A stretch of 51,818 bases of DNA from Acidobacteriota bacterium (lineage in GTDB: Bacteria; Acidobacteriota; Terriglobia; Acidiferrales; UBA7541). Positions 8,166 through 17,278 of the stretch are shown piece after piece. Under the pieces are notes generated by a model. It was not told where the DNA came from. It was given only the letters and a program-made list of their open reading frames with translations, and ran no database searches. The position numbers and the translations under genes were made by a program. Location of the stretch: contig JAJXZD010000192.1 of assembly GCA_021780215.1 (NCBI GenBank), positions 1 through 51,818 on the forward strand, in the 5' to 3' direction. Position 1 is the first letter of the stretch. The number at the start of each line of letters is the position of its first letter.

Positions 8166-9833
8166 CTACATCCCTTCGTAGTTTGGCCCGCCGCCGCCCT
8201 CCGGCGGAATCCAGTTGATGATCTGGTAGGGATCGGCGATATCGCACGTCTTGCAGTGGACGCAGTTGGCGGCGTTGATTTTCAATTTCGGCTCGCCCTT
8301 CTCGAGAACCATCTCGTAAACCGCCGCGGGGCAGAAGTACTGGCAGGGGTTGCCGAACTCGCGGACGCAGCGATCGCCGCAAATTTCCGGTTCGAGCACG
8401 ACCAGATGGCAGGGTTGGTCCTCCTCATGGCGCGTGCCGGAATGATACACGTCGGTCAAGCGGTCGAAGGTCAGCTTTCCGTCGCCCTTGAAGCGCGTGG
8501 ACTGGTCCACCAGCACGCGCTCCCGGTGCAGATTCCGGTAGGCGAGGTGCCCGGCTTTCGCTTCCATGGGGTCCACCAGGCCACGTCCCCCGGTGACGAA
8601 TTGCAGCCCCGCGTGGACAAGTCCTGCCCAAAGGCCGCCGTGAAATCCCTGGTGGAAATTTCGCACGGGCCAGAGCTCCTTCTTCAGCCAGCTCTCCTCG
8701 ATCTTGGCCTGATACGCGGAGAGCTTTTCCGCCGAAGTGTCTCCGGCGCAAAGCGCCTCATAGATTGTTTCCGCCGCGAGCATGCCGCTCTTGATCGCGG
8801 TGTGGATCCCCTTGAGCCGCTGGGAGTTCAGCAGGCTGGCGGAATCCCCGGCGATCAACGCCCCGCGCACCGAATTGCGCGGCATGGCGTACCACCCGCC
8901 GTAGGGCAGCGTCTTTGCACCGTAGCGCACCAGCTTCCCTCCCTCGAGGATCCGGCGGATGAAAGGGTGGGTCTTGAATTTCTGGAAGGCCTCGTGCGGG
9001 TCGAAGAGGGGGTCCTGGTATTCGAGCGCGACCACCAAGCCGAGCGAGATGCGGTTCTCGCGCATCCCGTAGACCCACCCCCCGCCGTAGAGGTGCGTAT
9101 CCAGCGGCCAGCCGAGCGTGTGCGCCACATATCCCGGTTCGACACGTCCCGGAGGAACTTCCCAGAGCTCCTTGATGCCGATTCCATAGACCTGAGGATT
9201 GCGCCCATCGAGCTTCATCCGGCGGACCAGACTCTTGGTGAGCGATCCGCGCGAGCCTTCCGCGAGGATGGTCACCTTGGCGCGCAGATCATAGCCCGGG
9301 GTGAAGTTCGACTTCGGCTGGCCGTTCTTGTCCAGCCCCTTGTCGCCGGTCACGACTCCGGCGACCCCTTCGCCCTCGTAGAGCAGCTCCTGGCCGGCAA
9401 ACTGGGTGAAGACGTTGATGCCTTTCGCCTCGACCTGCTCGCCCAGCCACTTCACCAGCTTGTTCAGCGACACGATGTAGTTGCCGTGGTTGCGCAACGG
9501 CGGGGGCGTGATGGGCAATTTGAACGATCCGCCCGCGGTGAGATAGTAGGCCGCATCGTCGGTGACCGGAGTGTCGAGCGGCGCGCTTTTCTCGAAATCG
9601 GGGAGCAATTCGCGCAGTGCCCGGGGATCCAGAATCGCCCCGGAAAGCTGATGCGCGCCCACCTCGCGCGCCTTTTCCAGCACGTAGATATTCTCCGCTG
9701 AGAGCGTCGGCGATTTCTTCGCCCGGGTATGCTCCTCGATCAGATTCGCCAGATGCAGCGCGCAGGACAATCCAGCTGGCCCCGCCCCGACAATCAACAC
9801 ATCCGCTTCAAGCTGTTCACGTTCGATTGGCAT
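8166..9833 (-). CDS. Electron-transfer flavoprotein:ubiquinone oxidoreductase
   Basis: Inner-membrane FAD/4Fe-4S protein that passes electrons from ETF (reduced by acyl-CoA dehydrogenases) to quinone. The 555-residue protein has the family length. The N-terminal FAD fold contains VGAGPAGLSCALHLA, a second FAD motif includes IAGDSASLLN, and the C-terminal ferredoxin-like region carries the four cluster cysteines in NCVHCKTCDIADP plus the upstream Cys-rich CGDRCVREFGNPC. The ATG at 9833 has an AAGGGAAG ribosome-binding site. No etfA or etfB is in the window, so the partner ETF is encoded elsewhere. It links fatty or aromatic acyl-CoA oxidation to respiration and so may serve the beta-oxidation enzyme at 45.6-47.7 kb. 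Confidence 0.93.
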   Translation of the reverse strand: MPIEREQLEADVLIVGAGPAGLSCALHLANLIEEHTRAKKSPTLSAENIYVLEKAREVGAHQLSGAILDPRALRELLPDFEKSAPLDTPVTDDAAYYLTAGGSFKLPITPPPLRNHGNYIVSLNKLVKWLGEQVEAKGINVFTQFAGQELLYEGEGVAGVVTGDKGLDKNGQPKSNFTPGYDLRAKVTILAEGSRGSLTKSLVRRMKLDGRNPQVYGIGIKELWEVPPGRVEPGYVAHTLGWPLDTHLYGGGWVYGMRENRISLGLVVALEYQDPLFDPHEAFQKFKTHPFIRRILEGGKLVRYGAKTLPYGGWYAMPRNSVRGALIAGDSASLLNSQRLKGIHTAIKSGMLAAETIYEALCAGDTSAEKLSAYQAKIEESWLKKELWPVRNFHQGFHGGLWAGLVHAGLQFVTGGRGLVDPMEAKAGHLAYRNLHRERVLVDQSTRFKGDGKLTFDRLTDVYHSGTRHEEDQPCHLVVLEPEICGDRCVREFGNPCQYFCPAAVYEMVLEKGEPKLKINAANCVHCKTCDIADPYQIINWIPPEGGGGPNYEGM

Positions 9834-9963
9834 GGCAGCTTCCCTTTATGATGGCAAAAATTCCTTGGCCCCGGCGCACGCTCTTTGCGCGCGAATCTAA
9901 CACGCTAACATGAGAATCGGTATGCGCAAGCGGCCAATCGCGCCTTCGTGGTGTGCCGGGTGA

Positions 9964-10842
9964 TCACCGAGTCGTGAAGGAGACACAGGCGTCCTCGTAT
10001 TTTCCCTCGCCCATTGTGCCCTCGGGGAAAATCGCGTGCGCCGCGATCCACTCGAAGGATTGCTGGAAGACTTCCTTGGTGTACGGCTCGAAGACGATGC
10101 GCTCGCCTGGCCCCCAGCGGCGCGTGTCCATTTGCGGGTGAAAGCGCACGGGAAACTCCTTGTCGTAGTAATGCGTGTAGAGGTCGGGACGCAGGTCAAT
10201 ATCGCGCTGCGCCAGGCGTAAAGCGCGGAAGTATTTCTGCACGTCTTCGGGATCGGGGTCGCGCTGGATCAAGGCCGCCATCATGAAAGTGGTGTCCATG
10301 ATTTTGCGGAAGCCGAGCTGCTCGAGGAAATAATGCGGCCCGCTGAAAAGCGACGCCGCAGGAATCTTGCGGTCAATGAGCAGCTCCATACGGCTGAAGA
10401 GCATGCCGTCGCCGAAGGAGAGCCGGATATCGGCAGGCCGGATGTATTGCTCGAGGCCCTGAATTGTTGCGTAGTGGCTGCCGGATTGGTAGCCGACGGA
10501 GATGGGCACTCCCGCGAGCTGCTCGGGCGCGTGCATTGGTGATTCGGGGGGCACAAAAATTCCAGCTGGCGCCACGGAGTAGGCATCCGCGTACATCTTC
10601 CCGTGGCCCGTCGAGGCGGAGACATTGACTGTCCAGTGGCAGGCGCAGCCGATGTCTGAGCCGCGCCCTTTCTCGAATGTTTGGTAGGCGCCGATCTTGT
10701 CTCCGAGATAATGCCCACGGGCTTCCTTGGAGGGGAGAGCCTCGTGGAATTCATAATCCAGGCCTTCGCCGGCGAAATAGCCTTTTTCCTCGGCTACCCA
10801 TTCCTGCAATCGCATATGCGGGGCGATCACAAATTTGGCCAT
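9964..10842 (-). CDS. NMT1/THI5-like periplasmic-binding-fold protein lacking a signal peptide
   Basis: A 292-residue protein with the substrate-binding fold of the NitT/TauT and THI5 group: an N-terminal lobe with EWVAEEKGYFAGEGLDYEF, then a switch region with ISVGYQSGSHYATIQGLEQY. It has no signal peptide or lipobox and no ABC permease or ATPase nearby, so it is probably cytosolic. It carries an unusual C66-A-C68-H69 motif (DIGCACHW) that could bind metal. Yeast THI5, a cytosolic member of this fold, makes the thiamin pyrimidine, so an enzymatic role is conceivable but not shown. The ATG at 10842 has a GGAGG ribosome-binding site with good spacing; the longer upstream frame is antisense shadow. 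Confidence 0.7.
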   Translation of the reverse strand: MAKFVIAPHMRLQEWVAEEKGYFAGEGLDYEFHEALPSKEARGHYLGDKIGAYQTFEKGRGSDIGCACHWTVNVSASTGHGKMYADAYSVAPAGIFVPPESPMHAPEQLAGVPISVGYQSGSHYATIQGLEQYIRPADIRLSFGDGMLFSRMELLIDRKIPAASLFSGPHYFLEQLGFRKIMDTTFMMAALIQRDPDPEDVQKYFRALRLAQRDIDLRPDLYTHYYDKEFPVRFHPQMDTRRWGPGERIVFEPYTKEVFQQSFEWIAAHAIFPEGTMGEGKYEDACVSFTTR

Positions 10843-10924
10843 GACCTTTCCCTCCGTTCGCATGCCGGGGCGCGAGGGCAGAATTGTAATACTCCGAGGG
10901 GCGCGGGGCCAGATGGTGACGGTT

Positions 10925-10953
10925 TTGGCGCGGCCTCTGCCATACGCTATACT
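10925..10953 (+). promoter_or_regulatory. Sigma-70-type promoter for the FAD-oxidoreductase operon
   Basis: TTGGCG (10925-10930) and TATACT (10948-10953) are separated by exactly 17 bp. Transcription would start near 10960, leaving a 180-nt leader before the ATG at 11140. The rest of the 297-bp divergent gap 10843-11139 holds no gene I can support. Confidence 0.5.
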
Positions 10954-11139
10954 GACCCGACACTTGGGGCGCCGCGCAAGGCGGACGCGGGCGAGGCGGA
11001 TCCAGGAATGCCCTCCGATGCGAGATGTTTGCGAGGGCGAAATCCAGCAAATGCAGTTGTGATATTTTCTCCTTTCCAAGGCGTGGGCGCCGGGATTGCG
11101 CGCTGCCTTCACGAGAGGAGATACAGGTGCACGACGACC

Positions 11140-12354
11140 ATGGCGCACGAACGCAGCACACATCCAGCCGATTCGGGCTCTCTGCCCAGCGTGACCCCTC
11201 GGAGTATCGCGGTCGTTGGGGGGTCGGCTGCGGGGCTGTTTGCCTCCGCCCTGCTGGCACGGCGGGGATTTTCCGTGCGCGTGCTCGAGGGTCTCGAGGC
11301 GCTGGAGCCTTCGGCGCGGACCCTGATCGTTACCCATCGGATGCGTGACCTGCTCGGCGCTGCGGCTGCGGGGAGCGTGGTCAACGAGATTCGCCGCTTC
11401 GAACTTTTCACGGACGGACGCAGCGCCACCATCACGCTCGATGAGCCCGACCTGATCATCGAGCGCCGAAAGCTGATTCAGAGTCTCGCCGCCGGCGCCC
11501 GGCATGCGGGCGTGCGCATTGAACTCGGCCGCAGATTCCGCCGGCTGCGCGCGGAGGGCGGGAGCCTGGTGGCGGAAGTGGAGCGCTGCGCGGACGGCGC
11601 CGCGGAGGAGGTCCGCGCCGGAACGATCATCGGTGGCGACGGCGCGGCCAGCCGCGTGGCGCGCGAGGCGGGCTGGCCCGCGCTCGAGACGGTCCCGCTG
11701 GTGCAGGCCATCGTCCCCTTGCCGAAAGGAATGGCGGCGGACACTGTGCGCGTGTGGTTTGTCCCGCAAGACACACCGTACTTTTACTGGCTCATCCCCG
11801 AATCCCCCGAGCGCGGCGCGCTGGGCGTCATCGGCGAATCCGGCCCGGAGATGCGCCAGCGCCTCGAGCGCTTTCTGGAAAAGCGCCAGCTCGATCCCAT
11901 CGAATTCCAGGGCGCGCGCATCCCGGTCTATACCCGCTGGATTCCGGTTCGCCGGCGTGTCGGGCAAGGCTCGGTGTATCTGGTCGGCGACGCCGCCGCG
12001 CAAGTGAAGGTCTCCACAGTGGGCGGCACGGTCACGGGGTTTCGCGGGGCGCTCGGCGTGGCGGAGTCCATCGCGAACGGCGGCCCCAGCCGCGAGCTGC
12101 GGGCCTTGCATCGGGAGCTTGCCGCGCACTGGCTGCTCCGCCGCTCGCTGCACCGGTTTGAGCAATCGGACTACAGCCAACTCGTGGACCTGCTCCATGA
12201 GCCGGCGAAAAGGCCGCTGGGCGAGTACACGCGCGACGAGGCCTGGAAAATCCTGTGGCGGGTCTGCGCCCGCCAGCCGCGGCTGGTGCTGCTCGGCCTG
12301 CGCGGTCTTCTGCTGCGTCGCGCGGCGCCAGGCCGTACTTCCGAAGGTGACTGA
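11140..12354 (+). CDS. Geranylgeranyl-reductase-family FAD-dependent oxidoreductase
   Basis: A 404-residue flavoprotein related to geranylgeranyl reductases and aromatic-ring hydroxylase-type FAD enzymes. It has the N-terminal dinucleotide motif VVGGSAAGLFASALLARRG with a following acidic residue (VLEGL), a mid-protein IGGDGAASRVAREAG, and VYLVGDAAAQVKVSTVGG near the C-terminal third, the second FAD contact typical of this family. Likely roles are saturation of isoprenoid chains or modification of a quinone or lipid; I cannot tell which. The ATG at 11140 has a GAGGAG about 20 nt upstream, farther than ideal. A YdcF-like gene begins 26 nt after the stop, so the two are probably co-transcribed. 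Confidence 0.8.
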   Translation: MAHERSTHPADSGSLPSVTPRSIAVVGGSAAGLFASALLARRGFSVRVLEGLEALEPSARTLIVTHRMRDLLGAAAAGSVVNEIRRFELFTDGRSATITLDEPDLIIERRKLIQSLAAGARHAGVRIELGRRFRRLRAEGGSLVAEVERCADGAAEEVRAGTIIGGDGAASRVAREAGWPALETVPLVQAIVPLPKGMAADTVRVWFVPQDTPYFYWLIPESPERGALGVIGESGPEMRQRLERFLEKRQLDPIEFQGARIPVYTRWIPVRRRVGQGSVYLVGDAAAQVKVSTVGGTVTGFRGALGVAESIANGGPSRELRALHRELAAHWLLRRSLHRFEQSDYSQLVDLLHEPAKRPLGEYTRDEAWKILWRVCARQPRLVLLGLRGLLLRRAAPGRTSEGD

Positions 12355-12380
12355 GGGCGCTGCCGCCCCGGCATTCCCCC

Positions 12381-13022
12381 ATGGCTCGCAAACGCATATT
12401 TCAGTTCGCGATGTCCCTCGTGCTCCTGGCCTTGCTGGCCGGGGCGGCGATTGCCGTGCGCGGAGCCGGACGCTGGCTGGTCCGCCAGGACCCCTTGCGA
12501 CCCGCGGACGTCATCGTGGTGTTGAGCGGGGCCATGCCGGCGCGGGCCGAGGAAGCGGCGCGAATTTGCCGATCGGGCTTCGCGCCCGAGGTCTGGCTCA
12601 CGCGACCCGAGAGCCCCGCCAGGGAGCTGGCGGCCATGGGAATTTCGTTCCGCGGGGAAGAGGAATACAGCCGCGAGATTCTGGTGCATGACGGAGTGCC
12701 GGACGCCGCGGTGCACGTGCTTCCGGGAACGGTCGTGAACACGGAGCAGGAGATTGAGGAGATTTCTGCCGAAATGCTCCGCGAAGGGAAGGGTACCGCA
12801 ATCATTGTCACCTCGCCGCCCCACACGCGCCGGGTTCGGGCGCTCTGGCGGGTCCTGGCGGGGCACAATCTCCGGCTGGTGGTGCGCGGAGCGCCGCAAG
12901 ATCCCTTCGATGCCAACCACTGGTGGCGCGACACGCACGACGCTTTTGCCGTAGCCCGAGAAATTCTGGGATTGTTGAACGTCTGGGCGGGTCTGCCAGT
13001 CAGGCCCCACGCCGCCTCGTAA
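12381..13022 (+). CDS. YdcF/SanA-like DUF218 protein
   Basis: A 213-residue protein with an N-terminal membrane anchor (about residues 8-28), then a DUF218 domain. It begins with DVIVVLSGAMPARAEEAARI, continues with LPGTVVNTEQEIEEI and has SPPHTRRVRALWRVL, matching the conserved acidic, Asn-Thr-x-x-E and His-x-x-R positions of this family. Members act at the inner membrane or periplasm and are linked to envelope integrity; their chemistry is poorly defined. It follows the FAD oxidoreductase closely on the same strand. Confidence 0.82.
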   Translation: MARKRIFQFAMSLVLLALLAGAAIAVRGAGRWLVRQDPLRPADVIVVLSGAMPARAEEAARICRSGFAPEVWLTRPESPARELAAMGISFRGEEEYSREILVHDGVPDAAVHVLPGTVVNTEQEIEEISAEMLREGKGTAIIVTSPPHTRRVRALWRVLAGHNLRLVVRGAPQDPFDANHWWRDTHDAFAVAREILGLLNVWAGLPVRPHAAS

Positions 13023-13042
13023 AGCGCGGCGTTTCGTTCGCT

Positions 13043-13900
13043 TCATTCGATGTTGATGGGAGCGGCGCCGGAATCGAGTATCTTCCACCGCTCCCATTCG
13101 GCTTTCCTGTTCAAGTCGCGCAGGCGCAGGTGCCATTCGATGCCCAGGGCTTCATCGGCGTGCGCGTAACAGGCTTGCCAGAAGCTTCCCGGCGCGGGAG
13201 CGCCCTCGCCGTCGAACGCCTCCTCGCCTGCTTCTTCGGCACGGAACTCTTCGAGTCGCGCGGGATCGAGAGGCAGGTGGAAATAGAGAATTTCCTGATG
13301 GCTTGCGGCCTTGCCCCGGCCGTGCCCGGAGGAAGGATGGTCCTGCGAGTCGAGATGCGCGCAAAGGTCGAGGGCGTTGTGGCGCAGCAGAAGTTCGAGC
13401 GAGGGAGGCCGCTCCGCTGAATGTCCGGGCCGGGCCAGAGCCAGCTCCCATAGCGTCAGGGATTCGCCGGTCGCGGCGGAATCGGGATAAAAATCGAGCG
13501 TGCGCGTGTGCCAGACGGCGGCCTTTTGCCCCGGCGGAATTTCCGAAACGGTGGCGACAATATGGCTGCGCCAGCGTTCGAGCTTGAGCGAGCCGAGAAA
13601 GCTGCCAAAGTCGCGGATGAACTGCCGGTTGACGTCATTCAAGCGCAGCGTGTCGCGCCAGAAACGGTCGCTCAAGCGCAGCGAGAGCGTGAACACCTGC
13701 TCGAGCGGCAATGGAGCGGCCTCGCCCAGCCTCCGGCGCAGCTCCGGGTCGGCCATCTCCTCGAGATTCCGCACGCGCTGAGCCAGTTGGCGCAGTGTCC
13801 ACGATTGCTGCCGCAGCACGCTCTGCCAGTGGCGCGCCAGAACATAAAACACAAACGCCACGATGATGACGATGCCCATCGCTGGCCAGAGAATGTCCAT
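13043..13900 (-). CDS. Membrane-anchored protein of unknown function
   Basis: A 285-residue protein I do not recognise. One N-terminal membrane helix (about residues 4-23) is followed by a charged, probably coiled-coil stretch (LRQLAQRVRNLEEMADPELRRRLGEA). A larger soluble domain is rich in Trp, Arg and Glu, with motifs such as VSEIPPGQKAAVWHTRTLDF and EILYFHLPLDPARLEEF. The C-terminal part would probably face the cytosol or periplasm depending on helix orientation. The gene is convergent with the YdcF-like gene and divergent from the LssY_C protein. Consistent reading-frame quality and an ATG start support it as real. Confidence 0.65.
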   Translation of the reverse strand: MDILWPAMGIVIIVAFVFYVLARHWQSVLRQQSWTLRQLAQRVRNLEEMADPELRRRLGEAAPLPLEQVFTLSLRLSDRFWRDTLRLNDVNRQFIRDFGSFLGSLKLERWRSHIVATVSEIPPGQKAAVWHTRTLDFYPDSAATGESLTLWELALARPGHSAERPPSLELLLRHNALDLCAHLDSQDHPSSGHGRGKAASHQEILYFHLPLDPARLEEFRAEEAGEEAFDGEGAPAPGSFWQACYAHADEALGIEWHLRLRDLNRKAEWERWKILDSGAAPINIE

Positions 13901-14080
13901 TCCGCGTGCTCCTGGTGCCGCCTCGATGGCGCAAGCGCACAGCCCCCAACGATGCCGGATTCTACTCCGAAGATCTCCGCGTGCCTACCGTTCGAGTGCC
14001 GCAGGCCATCCATCCCCAGCGGTCTTCCAGTGCGAGATTGCTGGCGGCGGCAAGGCGTCATACCATAGCGGAGAGCGACC

Positions 14081-15274
14081 ATGAAACGCCTGACTGTTGG
14101 AATCGTCTCCCTCCTCATCACCTTCGCGACGCTAGGGAATCCCGCAGCCGCGCAGAAGCAGGCCCCTGCTTCTGCGACGTCAGCCCAGACCGGCGCGGCC
14201 ATCGGCGAAACGCACACGCTGGACATCAGCGGCAGCGCCCAATGGGTAGATACGCAAATGGACCTGCGACCCGGAGAAAAACTACACATCGCATCCACAG
14301 GAACCATTACCTATCCGGCGGATTCCTCCGGCCAGTCCAAAGCCAGAAGCTTCGGCCCGGATGGCCTGCCGCGAGGCTGGATGGACCTGCTCCGTCAGTA
14401 CCCCGTTCCGAGCGCGGGGCATGGCGCGCTGATAGGGAGGCTTGGGACGGGCGACGCGGCACAACCATTTCTGGTGGGTGCTGAAAGGGATTATGAGGCT
14501 CCGGTAGCTGGCCGGTTGTTTCTCGGCATCAATCAGAGCTACCAGGATGCTTCCTCCGCGCAGGGAAGCTTTCATGTGACGATTCGCGCGGTCGCCGCGG
14601 GCGCGGGCGTTGCTGGCGCGGCCCCTGCCGGAGGACTGCCCGATACGCCGATCCCGATCATCACGCCCGCGTTGCTCGAGAAGATCCCGCGCCGCGTGTC
14701 CGACGAGCAGGGGCATCCCGGCGACATGGTCAATCTGCTGCTGGTGGGCTCGCGTGATGAGGTGGTGCAGGCGTTCGCCGCAGCAGGCTGGGTGCAGGTG
14801 GACCGGTCGGTCGGGGAGACTGTTCTCACCGGCATCCTTAACTCGCTGAAGAAGGAAGACTATCTGACCATGCCGATGAGCACGCTCTACCTTTTCAATC
14901 GGCCGCAGGATTTTGGCTTCGCCCATGCCGAGCCGGTGCGCGTCGTGATGTCGCGAAACCATCTGCGGGTCTGGAAGTCGCCCTTTGAGGCGGGAGGCCA
15001 GCCGGTCTGGTGTGTGGCGGCCACGCATGACATCGGCTTCGAGCGGGACCAGCGCAACAACGGCCTCACCCACAAGATTGATCCCGACGTGGATCACGAG
15101 CGCGAGTATGTGAGCGATACGCTATCGGGGACAGGAATGGTGGCCGCGCGGGACCACGTCACACCCAAAAATCCGCTGACCGAGGCGAAGACAGCCACCG
15201 GAGGAAGCTTTCAATCTGACGGGCGGCTTGTCGTGCTCGTTCTGCGGCCAAGCCCGGCGTCCGCCCAGCCTTAG
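14081..15274 (+). CDS. Secreted LssY C-terminal-domain protein
   Basis: A 397-residue exported protein with a signal peptide (about residues 1-24, ending PAAAQ). The N-terminal part (about 40-170) resembles a LecA/PA-IL-like beta-sandwich (LRPGEKLHIASTGTITYP, AERDYEAPVAGRLFLGINQ). The C-terminal half matches the LssY_C domain (GDMVNLLLVGSRDEVVQAF, WCVAATHDIGFERD). LssY_C is usually found in multi-pass membrane proteins, where its function is not known, so a soluble secreted version joined to a lectin-like domain is uncommon. The ATG has a GGAGAG ribosome-binding site. The 180-bp gap upstream is divergent with the preceding gene. Confidence 0.78.
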   Translation: MKRLTVGIVSLLITFATLGNPAAAQKQAPASATSAQTGAAIGETHTLDISGSAQWVDTQMDLRPGEKLHIASTGTITYPADSSGQSKARSFGPDGLPRGWMDLLRQYPVPSAGHGALIGRLGTGDAAQPFLVGAERDYEAPVAGRLFLGINQSYQDASSAQGSFHVTIRAVAAGAGVAGAAPAGGLPDTPIPIITPALLEKIPRRVSDEQGHPGDMVNLLLVGSRDEVVQAFAAAGWVQVDRSVGETVLTGILNSLKKEDYLTMPMSTLYLFNRPQDFGFAHAEPVRVVMSRNHLRVWKSPFEAGGQPVWCVAATHDIGFERDQRNNGLTHKIDPDVDHEREYVSDTLSGTGMVAARDHVTPKNPLTEAKTATGGSFQSDGRLVVLVLRPSPASAQP

Positions 15275-15350
15275 CGTACCCGGCGCCGCCCATCACGCAA
15301 GCGGTGGATTCAGGGTGCGCCGCATCGGGCGCCCCGCGGAGAGAAGACTG

Positions 15351-15836
15351 CTATTTCGATGAGCTTGCGCCGGTAATGCGAATCCTGTACCAGGAGGTTC
15401 CAGCGGGGTAGAGGGCGTCGCGGATTTGCGTGCTCTGATCCTCGCCGGGACCAAGGCTCAGCTTGATCGTGCCGTGGTTGGTCAGCAGGATGCTGTTGTC
15501 CGCTCCGGCATAGGTTGTCTCATACGCGATGTCGCTGTAGGTGTAAGTCGGGGACTCGTTGTGGATCTCGACCAGCCACTGGGCCGTGGTACCGGTGTAG
15601 TCCTTGTCCATGGAGGCGCTCACGATGCGCAAATCCCTCACCGGGTCCGCCGGGCCCGCCGCCGCTGCGGGAGCTGCCGTAGCTGCCGTAGCCGCCGCAG
15701 TCGGGGTGGAGGCCTTCCGGCCGCCGCCCAAATTCATGTACACAACCCCGCCAATCACCACGGCAATAATGAGTGCTCCCCCCACCCACAATCCCGCTTT
15801 ACTCCGCGGTACTTGCTGTTCCGGTGCCTCAAACAT
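15351..15836 (-). CDS. Single-pass membrane protein with conserved extracytoplasmic domain
   Basis: A 161-residue protein with a short cytosolic start, one membrane helix (about residues 15-35), an Ala/Thr-rich linker, and a C-terminal domain beginning DPVRDLRIVSASMDKDYTGTTAQWLVEIHN and ending WYRIRITGASSSK. The domain reads like a small beta-sandwich with alternating hydrophobic residues; I do not know its function. The ATG at 15836 has a GGGAGGG about 9 nt upstream, and the longer open frame beyond it looks non-coding. It is convergent with the LssY_C protein gene. Confidence 0.65.
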   Translation of the reverse strand: MFEAPEQQVPRSKAGLWVGGALIIAVVIGGVVYMNLGGGRKASTPTAAATAATAAPAAAAGPADPVRDLRIVSASMDKDYTGTTAQWLVEIHNESPTYTYSDIAYETTYAGADNSILLTNHGTIKLSLGPGEDQSTQIRDALYPAGTSWYRIRITGASSSK

Positions 15837-15962
15837 GACAGTCGCCCTCCCGTGTTTCGCTGGATTCGGCGTTGGTCGCCGTCCGCCGGCGCGGGCCGGA
15901 TAGCTTTGCTTTCCGGGACGGCGCGTCGTTGGCCAGGCGCATATGCACCCCAATGCGCGGAA

Positions 15963-15990
15963 AGTATCACGGTACGGCTTAGCCGTTCAA
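15963..15990 (-). promoter_or_regulatory. Candidate promoter for the 161-aa membrane protein gene
   Basis: On the minus strand TTGAAC (15990-15985) is followed after 16 bp by GATACT (15968-15963). It would give a leader of about 120 nt. The remainder of the gap 15837-16075 shows nothing else I can support. Confidence 0.35.
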
Positions 15991-16075
15991 TTAAATCTGT
16001 GCCCGGGAGAAGGCCTCCTGCGCGCGCTTGGTCGAAGCGTGCGGCTTGCCTTTCCAGGGCCGCCGAAACCCGGTG

Positions 16076-17080
16076 CTAACCGCGATCCGCGCTCTGCCAC
16101 TGAAACATCCAGCCGGGATACTCGGCGGGAAGCGCGCTGACTTCGCCGAGCCTTTTCAGCTCCTCCAGAGAAAGCTGCATGCCGGAGGCCTGCAGATTGT
16201 CTTCAAGCTGCTGCTCGGTCTTTGCTCCGATGACGACCGTGGTCACCGCCTTTTGGTGCAGCAGCCAGGCGAGAGCCACGCGTGCGACCGAGGCGTTGCG
16301 CGGCGCGGCGATCTGCTTCATGACCTCGATGCACTTCAGCGCGTGCTCCTTATCGAGCGGCGGAAAATCGAATTTCGAGCGGCGTGCCTCGGCGGGGCCT
16401 TGCCCGCCAGCGAACTTGTCCGTCAGAAATCCGCCGGCCAGCGGGCTCCAGACCATCAGGCCAACGTTCTGATCCGCGAGGAGAGGAATGATTTCGCGTT
16501 CGAGGTCGCGCCCGGCGATTGAGTAATAAGCCTGCAGCGAATCGAAGCGCGCCCAGCCGTGAGCCTCGGAGATGCCCAGCGCCTTCATCAGCTGCCAGGC
16601 CGCCAGGTTCGAGCAGCCTATGTAGCGAGCCTTTCCGGCGCCCACGATGCTGTCGAGTGCGCGGAGCGTTTCATCGAGCGGGGTGAGCCGGTCATAGCCG
16701 TGGATCTGAAAGATGTCCACATAATCGGTCCCCAGCCGCGACAGGCTGGCGTCAATTGAATCCAGCACATGCTTGCGCGAAAGGCCGATATCATTCGGTC
16801 CCGGACCCACACGGCCGCGCACCTTGGTGGCCAATATGACATCCTTGCGGCGCGCCCCCAGTGCCCGCCCCAGCAGTCTTTCGGATTCCCCTTCCGAATA
16901 GACATTGGCGGTATCGAAAAAATTCACTCCCGCACCGAGCGCCCGCGCCACCAGATTATTGGCTTCGGCCTGGCCGAGTGTTCCGGCCACGGCGAACATT
17001 CCCTTGCCCCCAAATGTCATTGCCCCCAAGCACAACTCGGAGACCAGCAGACCGGTCCGTCCCAATGGCCTGTAATTCAT
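16076..17080 (-). CDS. Aldo/keto reductase
   Basis: NADPH-dependent carbonyl reductase of the TIM-barrel AKR superfamily. The 334-residue protein has the full catalytic tetrad: D56 and Y61 (FFDTANVYSEGES), K86 (VILATKVRG) and H127 (DIFQIHGYD). The C-terminal cofactor-binding VVIGAKTEQQLEDNL is also present. It resembles the YajO/IolS type and probably acts on varied aldehydes in the cytosol. The ATG at 17080 has an AAAGGA ribosome-binding site; the upstream extension of the frame lacks homology-like sequence. It is divergent from the DoxX gene, and the 198-bp gap between them holds no clear motif. Confidence 0.92.
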   Translation of the reverse strand: MNYRPLGRTGLLVSELCLGAMTFGGKGMFAVAGTLGQAEANNLVARALGAGVNFFDTANVYSEGESERLLGRALGARRKDVILATKVRGRVGPGPNDIGLSRKHVLDSIDASLSRLGTDYVDIFQIHGYDRLTPLDETLRALDSIVGAGKARYIGCSNLAAWQLMKALGISEAHGWARFDSLQAYYSIAGRDLEREIIPLLADQNVGLMVWSPLAGGFLTDKFAGGQGPAEARRSKFDFPPLDKEHALKCIEVMKQIAAPRNASVARVALAWLLHQKAVTTVVIGAKTEQQLEDNLQASGMQLSLEELKRLGEVSALPAEYPGWMFQWQSADRG

Positions 17081-17278
17081 CTTCACGTTCCTTTCCCGGC
17101 GGGTTGCGGGAGCCGCGCCCGCGGTAGCGCCATCCGCTCTTGACGAGCTGAGCGGCTGGATGATACCACTGCGCCAATCAATCTTGGCACTCGAACGCCC
17201 CATTCCCTTCGCGGCGGGCGCGTCGGCTTGGCCTGCCGGCGATGGAGCCGATTCGAGTGACCTCGCGGGAGGATCGCC

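Noticed and set aside
7926-9701. Open frame antisense to the ETF:quinone oxidoreductase
   Set aside because: Shadow of a gene with full cofactor and cluster motifs.
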